From the NCBI RefSeq assembly GCF_028069725.1, contig NZ_JANEWG010000016.1, positions 1-64,000 on the forward strand: DNA of 64,000 bases. Reading direction: 5' to 3'. The notes under the pieces are model-generated. The model did not search any database and had not been told where the DNA came from. It saw only the letters and a program-made list of their open reading frames with translations. Origin of the DNA: Citrobacter sp. Awk 4 (GTDB lineage Bacteria > Pseudomonadota > Gammaproteobacteria > Enterobacterales > Enterobacteriaceae). The position numbers and the translations under genes were made by a program. Shown piece by piece: positions 60,429-64,000 of this stretch; position 1 is the first letter of the stretch, and every line of letters starts with the position of its first letter.

Positions 60429-61868
60429 ATGAATCGTTATTCTCCTTTTGTCGCGACCGCGTGTTTACCGCTATTTGTTGCTCTTTCGGGATGCGCCCCG
60501 ATGCACGACAACCGCCAGGCGTTGGCGCAGCAGACGCCCACTTCACACGTCGAGTCTGCATTACCGGCGGCACTGAAAAACGGTTGGCCGGACAGTCAGT
60601 GGTGGCGGGCTTATCAGGATCCTCAACTGAATGCGCTGATTGAGAGTGCGCTGGCACATGCACCAGATATGCAGGTGGCAGAACAGCGTATTCAATTAGC
60701 GGAGGCGCAGGCTAAAGCGGTTGAAGCGCAGGACGGGCCGCAGGTCGATTTCTCGGCAAATGCAGAACGGCAGAAAATGTCAGCCGAAGGGCTGATGGGG
60801 CCTTTTGCCATTACCGATCCCGCAGCGGGGACGACCGGTCCGTGGTACACCAACGGTACATTTGGTCTAACGGCAGGCTGGAACCTGGATTTGTGGGGTA
60901 AAAACCGGGCGGAAATGACTGCGCGGATTGGCGTTGTCAAAGCGCGTGAAGCCGAGCAGGAACAGACCCGCCAACTGCTGGCGAGCGGTGTGACGCGTTT
61001 ATACTGGGAGTGGCAAACCCAGGCGGCGCTGAGCAACGTGTTAACAGAGATTGACCAGGAGCAAAAAAACATCATTACGGCTGACCGCCAACTGTATCAA
61101 AACGGTATTACGTCTTCCGTTGAAGGCGTAGAGACGGATATCGACGACAGCAAAACGCAGCAACAGCTCAATGATGTCGCCGGTAAAATGAAGGTCATTG
61201 AGGCAAGGCTTGCGGCGCTCACCCATCAGCAATCAGCGCCGCTAACGCTGCATACTGTTGCGCTACCGAAGGTGGAAAGCGCGTTACCCGCGCAGTTAGG
61301 GTATTCATTACTGGCGCGTCGGGCAGATCTGCAGGCTGAGCACTGGTACATTGAGTCATCGCTGGGCAGCGTCGAGGCGGCGAAAGCGGCCTTTTATCCT
61401 GACATCAACCTGATGGCTTTTTTGCAGCAGGATGCGCTGCACATGAGCGATCTGTTCCGCAGTTCAGCGCAACAAATGGGCGTGACTGCCGGACTGACGC
61501 TGCCAATCTTCGACAGTGGCAGGCTGAATGCGAATCTCGATATCGCGAAGGCGCAGAGTAATCTATCAATAGCGAATTACAACAAAGCGGTGGTTGATGC
61601 GGTGAATGACGTGACGCGCGCGGCAAGCCAGGTAGAAACGATGGCGGCAAAAAATCAACACCAGCGAAAGATTGAACAGGATGCTCAACGTGTTGTTGCC
61701 CTGGCGCAGGCGCGTTTCAATGCCGGTATCATTGCCGGTTCACGGGTCAGTCAGGCGAAGATCCCGGCGCTACGCGAACATTGCAATGGCCTGATTTTGC
61801 AAGGTCAGTGGCTTGATGCCTCTGTTCAACTGACCAGCGCATTAGGTGGGGGCTACCACACAACCTGA
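60429..61868 (+). CDS. mdtQ: Outer-membrane efflux factor MdtQ, intact
   Basis: The 479-residue lipoprotein of the NodT/OprM outer-membrane factor family has a lipobox (ALSGC, Cys about 22) and two OEP repeats (WWRAYQDPQLNALIESAL; ADLQAEHWYIESSLGSVEAAKAAFYPDINL). It would be the exit duct of a tripartite efflux pump. In E. coli K-12 the counterpart yohG/mdtQ is interrupted; here it is complete. No pump or adaptor gene lies beside it, so the partner is elsewhere. Confidence 0.93.
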   Translation: MNRYSPFVATACLPLFVALSGCAPMHDNRQALAQQTPTSHVESALPAALKNGWPDSQWWRAYQDPQLNALIESALAHAPDMQVAEQRIQLAEAQAKAVEAQDGPQVDFSANAERQKMSAEGLMGPFAITDPAAGTTGPWYTNGTFGLTAGWNLDLWGKNRAEMTARIGVVKAREAEQEQTRQLLASGVTRLYWEWQTQAALSNVLTEIDQEQKNIITADRQLYQNGITSSVEGVETDIDDSKTQQQLNDVAGKMKVIEARLAALTHQQSAPLTLHTVALPKVESALPAQLGYSLLARRADLQAEHWYIESSLGSVEAAKAAFYPDINLMAFLQQDALHMSDLFRSSAQQMGVTAGLTLPIFDSGRLNANLDIAKAQSNLSIANYNKAVVDAVNDVTRAASQVETMAAKNQHQRKIEQDAQRVVALAQARFNAGIIAGSRVSQAKIPALREHCNGLILQGQWLDASVQLTSALGGGYHTT

Positions 61869-61904
61869 CAGTCAGCAGCCGACAGCACTCGCTGTCGGCT
61901 GCAT

Positions 61905-62474
61905 TTATTGCGCTTTCTGCCTGCTACGCCGTTTCAACCACCAGCGTGTTCCCACCACCAGTCCGATAACCAGAACCAGCCAGACGCCATGTTTGATGTG
62001 TTGATCGAGATGGTGCAGCCAGGGCGCAATCACTTCGCCGCCGAGATAGCCCAGGGCCGTAAACAGCAGCGCCCAAATCAGAGCACCCAGAATATTCAAC
62101 GGCAGAAAGATTTTTGGCGGCAGGTGGCTGGCGCCAATCAGAAGCGGGCCGATGACGCGAAATCCGTACATGAATCGTGTCCCGATCACAAACAGATAGG
62201 GGCGGCGTTGGATCATCTTCTGCGCGTAATGAATTTTGCTGCGATGACGCGAGAAGCGGCGCAGAAGTTTCCCGCCAAATCGACGCCCCACTAAATAGAG
62301 GACCTGATCGCCGATCATGCCGCCGAGCGCAACGGAGACGACGACCAATGGAAATTTGAGTAACCCCTGATGTGCGGCGACACCCCCTAACAGGGTGATG
62401 GTTTCGCCTTCAGCCAGACTGCCAATGACCAGCGCGGCATAACCGTAATGCGCGATAAGACTGTTTATATCCAT
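61905..62474 (-). CDS. yohD: DedA-family membrane protein YohD
   Basis: The 189-residue DedA-family protein has four or five helices and the signature GTRFMYGFRVIGPLLIGAS and GEVIAPW. DedA proteins act in undecaprenyl phosphate or lipid flipping and membrane homeostasis. The ATG at 62474 (MDINSLIAHYGYA) corresponds to E. coli. Confidence 0.94.
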   Translation of the reverse strand: MDINSLIAHYGYAALVIGSLAEGETITLLGGVAAHQGLLKFPLVVVSVALGGMIGDQVLYLVGRRFGGKLLRRFSRHRSKIHYAQKMIQRRPYLFVIGTRFMYGFRVIGPLLIGASHLPPKIFLPLNILGALIWALLFTALGYLGGEVIAPWLHHLDQHIKHGVWLVLVIGLVVGTRWWLKRRSRQKAQ

Positions 62475-62640
62475 ACGTCGGTATGACCTCCACAATCTTT
62501 AGCATACACCTTATGAATCATTTATGGCCGGAAAAGCGTCCGCTCAGCGGACCGGTATTTCGCGGGCTGTACATAAAATAATCGAAAGCTGAATTATACT
62601 TGAAGTGTTGAGGTCCGGAGCTGACAAGAAGGGGGACGGT

Positions 62641-63228
62641 ATGAACCATGTCTGGGGGCTGTTTTCCCATCCCGATCGTGAAATGCATGTGATCAAGAGT
62701 GAAAACGAAACCATTTCGCACCACTACACCCACCATGTCCTGATGATGGCGGCAATCCCGGTGATTTGCGCATTTATTGGCACCACGCAAATTGGCTGGA
62801 ATTTTGGCGATGGCAATGTGTTTCAGCTTTCTCTGTTCACCGGTTTTGCACTGGCCATTGTTTTTTACGCGGTCATGCTGGCAGGGGTAGCGGTAATGGG
62901 GCGGGTCATCTGGTGGATGGCGCGAAACTATCCGCAACGACCTTCTCTGGCGCACTGCATGGTATTTGCCGGCTATGTTGCCACGCCGCTATTCCTGAGC
63001 GGTTTTGTGGCGCTCTATCCGCTGGTCTGGCTGTGCGCGCTGGTCGGTACCATCGCGCTGTTCTACACCGGTTATCTGTTGTACCTCGGTGTCCCGACAT
63101 TCCTGAACATTAACAAAGAGGAAGGGCTGAGCTTTTCCAGTTCGACGCTGGCTATCGGCGTGTTGGTGCTGGAAGTCCTGTTAGCGATCACAGTGATCCT
63201 GTGGGGCTACGGGTATCGGTTATTCTGA
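62641..63228 (+). CDS. yohC: YohC, YIP1-family inner-membrane protein
   Basis: The 195-residue product starts MNHVWGLFSHPDREM and has five helices of the YIP1 family (VFAGYVATPLFLSG). ATG 62641 directly follows GGGGGACGGT and gives the E. coli length. The function is unknown. Confidence 0.94.
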   Translation: MNHVWGLFSHPDREMHVIKSENETISHHYTHHVLMMAAIPVICAFIGTTQIGWNFGDGNVFQLSLFTGFALAIVFYAVMLAGVAVMGRVIWWMARNYPQRPSLAHCMVFAGYVATPLFLSGFVALYPLVWLCALVGTIALFYTGYLLYLGVPTFLNINKEEGLSFSSSTLAIGVLVLEVLLAITVILWGYGYRLF

Positions 63229-63404
63229 TGTCATTCTCTTCAACGGCGTTGCTGGCGTAAAAGTCAGCAACGCAGCATTTGTTGACGATTCTTCTGTGGC
63301 GGCAAACCTGCCCGATCGCTATGATGCCTGAGCTAGCTTGAGTGTGTACTTAACTCCGGCGGTGCGCGTTGTGACGTGCGTGAACCATTATCAGAAATCT
63401 CATC

Positions 63405-64000
63405 ATGCTGAAATTCCGAGTTTCAATACTAAGCCTTGCCCTGATGCTGGCGGTCCCTTTTGCGCCTCAGGCAGTGGCAAAAACGACGGCTACTACAACA
63501 GCGTCTCAACCTGAGATTGCGTCGGGTAGCGCGATGATTGTTGATTTAAATACCAACAAAGTGATCTATTCGAACCATCCTGACCTTGTGCGTCCGATTG
63601 CGTCGATCACCAAATTAATGACGGCGATGGTCGTGCTTGATGCGCGACTGCCGCTGAACGAAAAACTGAAAGTGGATATCAGCCAGACGCCAGAAATGAA
63701 AGGGATCTACTCCCGCGTGCGTCTGAACAGTGAGATTAGCCGTAAAGATATGCTGCTGCTGGCGTTGATGTCTTCGGAAAACCGCGCGGCGGCAAGCCTT
63801 GCGCACCATTATCCGGGCGGCTACAACGCGTTTATTAAAGCGATGAATGCCAAAGCCAAAGCGTTAGGCATGACCCACACACGGTTTGTAGAACCGACGG
63901 GGTTGTCCATTCATAACGTCTCGACGGCCCGCGACTTAACAAAGCTGCTGATTGCCAGCAAGCAGTATCCGCTGATTGGTCAGTTGAGTACGACCCGCGA
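63405..64000 (+). CDS. pbpG: D-alanyl-D-alanine endopeptidase PBP7, start of gene
   Basis: The reading frame from ATG 63405 ([15 protein letters not shown]) runs to the window end, so about 199 of some 310 residues are seen. There is a signal peptide ending AVA, then the penicillin-binding motifs SITK (Ser nucleophile, about 69-72) and SSEN (about 124). The third motif KTG lies beyond the window. PBP7 cleaves D-Ala-mDAP crosslinks in peptidoglycan in the periplasm. Confidence 0.95.
   Translation, partial: MLKFRVSILSLALMLAVPFAPQAVAKTTATTTASQPEIASGSAMIVDLNTNKVIYSNHPDLVRPIASITKLMTAMVVLDARLPLNEKLKVDISQTPEMKGIYSRVRLNSEISRKDMLLLALMSSENRAAASLAHHYPGGYNAFIKAMNAKAKALGMTHTRFVEPTGLSIHNVSTARDLTKLLIASKQYPLIGQLSTTR

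Overview
The window is chromosomal DNA of an enterobacterium close to Escherichia and Salmonella. Citrobacter is the best guess, because the gene order from yejM to pbpG follows the E. coli backbone at about 47-48 min (in reverse orientation) and most proteins have the E. coli lengths. It differs by carrying a uxuA gene beside yeiQ, a divergent cirA-type receptor, an intact mdtQ and a foreign fimbrial island next to tRNA-Pro. The genus is inferred from recalled family sequences, not from a search.

Region 1 (1-12.5 kb) is accessory DNA. It holds a complete pi-clade chaperone-usher fimbrial operon in the order of the Proteus MR/P (mrp) locus: major pilin, MrpB-like subunit, usher, chaperone, MrpE-, MrpF-, a second MrpF- and MrpG-like subunits, and an MrpH-like tip adhesin. 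A decayed pilin fragment follows. On the same strand lie a large Wzy/PglL-type membrane protein (a probable O-antigen ligase or protein O-oligosaccharyltransferase), a LuxR-type regulator with a receiver-like N-terminus, and a secreted DUF1090 protein. The region ends in a broken P4-type integrase, a possible scrap of Tn3-family transposase and the intact tRNA-Pro(GGG) gene that was probably the integration site. A G11 tract lies upstream of the pilin gene and shorter G tracts lie inside genes. The pairing of a chaperone-usher pilus with an O-oligosaccharyltransferase-like enzyme is the most unusual feature of the window.

Region 2 (12.7-36.3 kb) is backbone: yejM(lapC)-yejL, yejK, rplY, radD, rsuA, bcr, yejG, the yejABEF peptide/microcin C importer, pdeN, mepS, lpxT and yeiR. 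Next comes a divergent yeiQ/uxuA pair with UxuR/ExuR-like operators, which looks like a small hexuronate-catabolic module, then efpL, yeiW and setB.

Region 3 (36.6-64 kb) is also backbone: the Cra-controlled fruBKA fructose operon, nfo, yeiH/yeiE, lysP, a Fur-controlled cirA-type receptor, yeiG, folE-yeiB, galS with the mglBAC galactose importer, yeiS-sanA, cdd-yohK-yohJ, dusC, mdtQ, yohD, yohC and the first part of pbpG, cut by the window end. Start codons were moved downstream of the longest reading frame where the known protein length and a ribosome binding site agreed.
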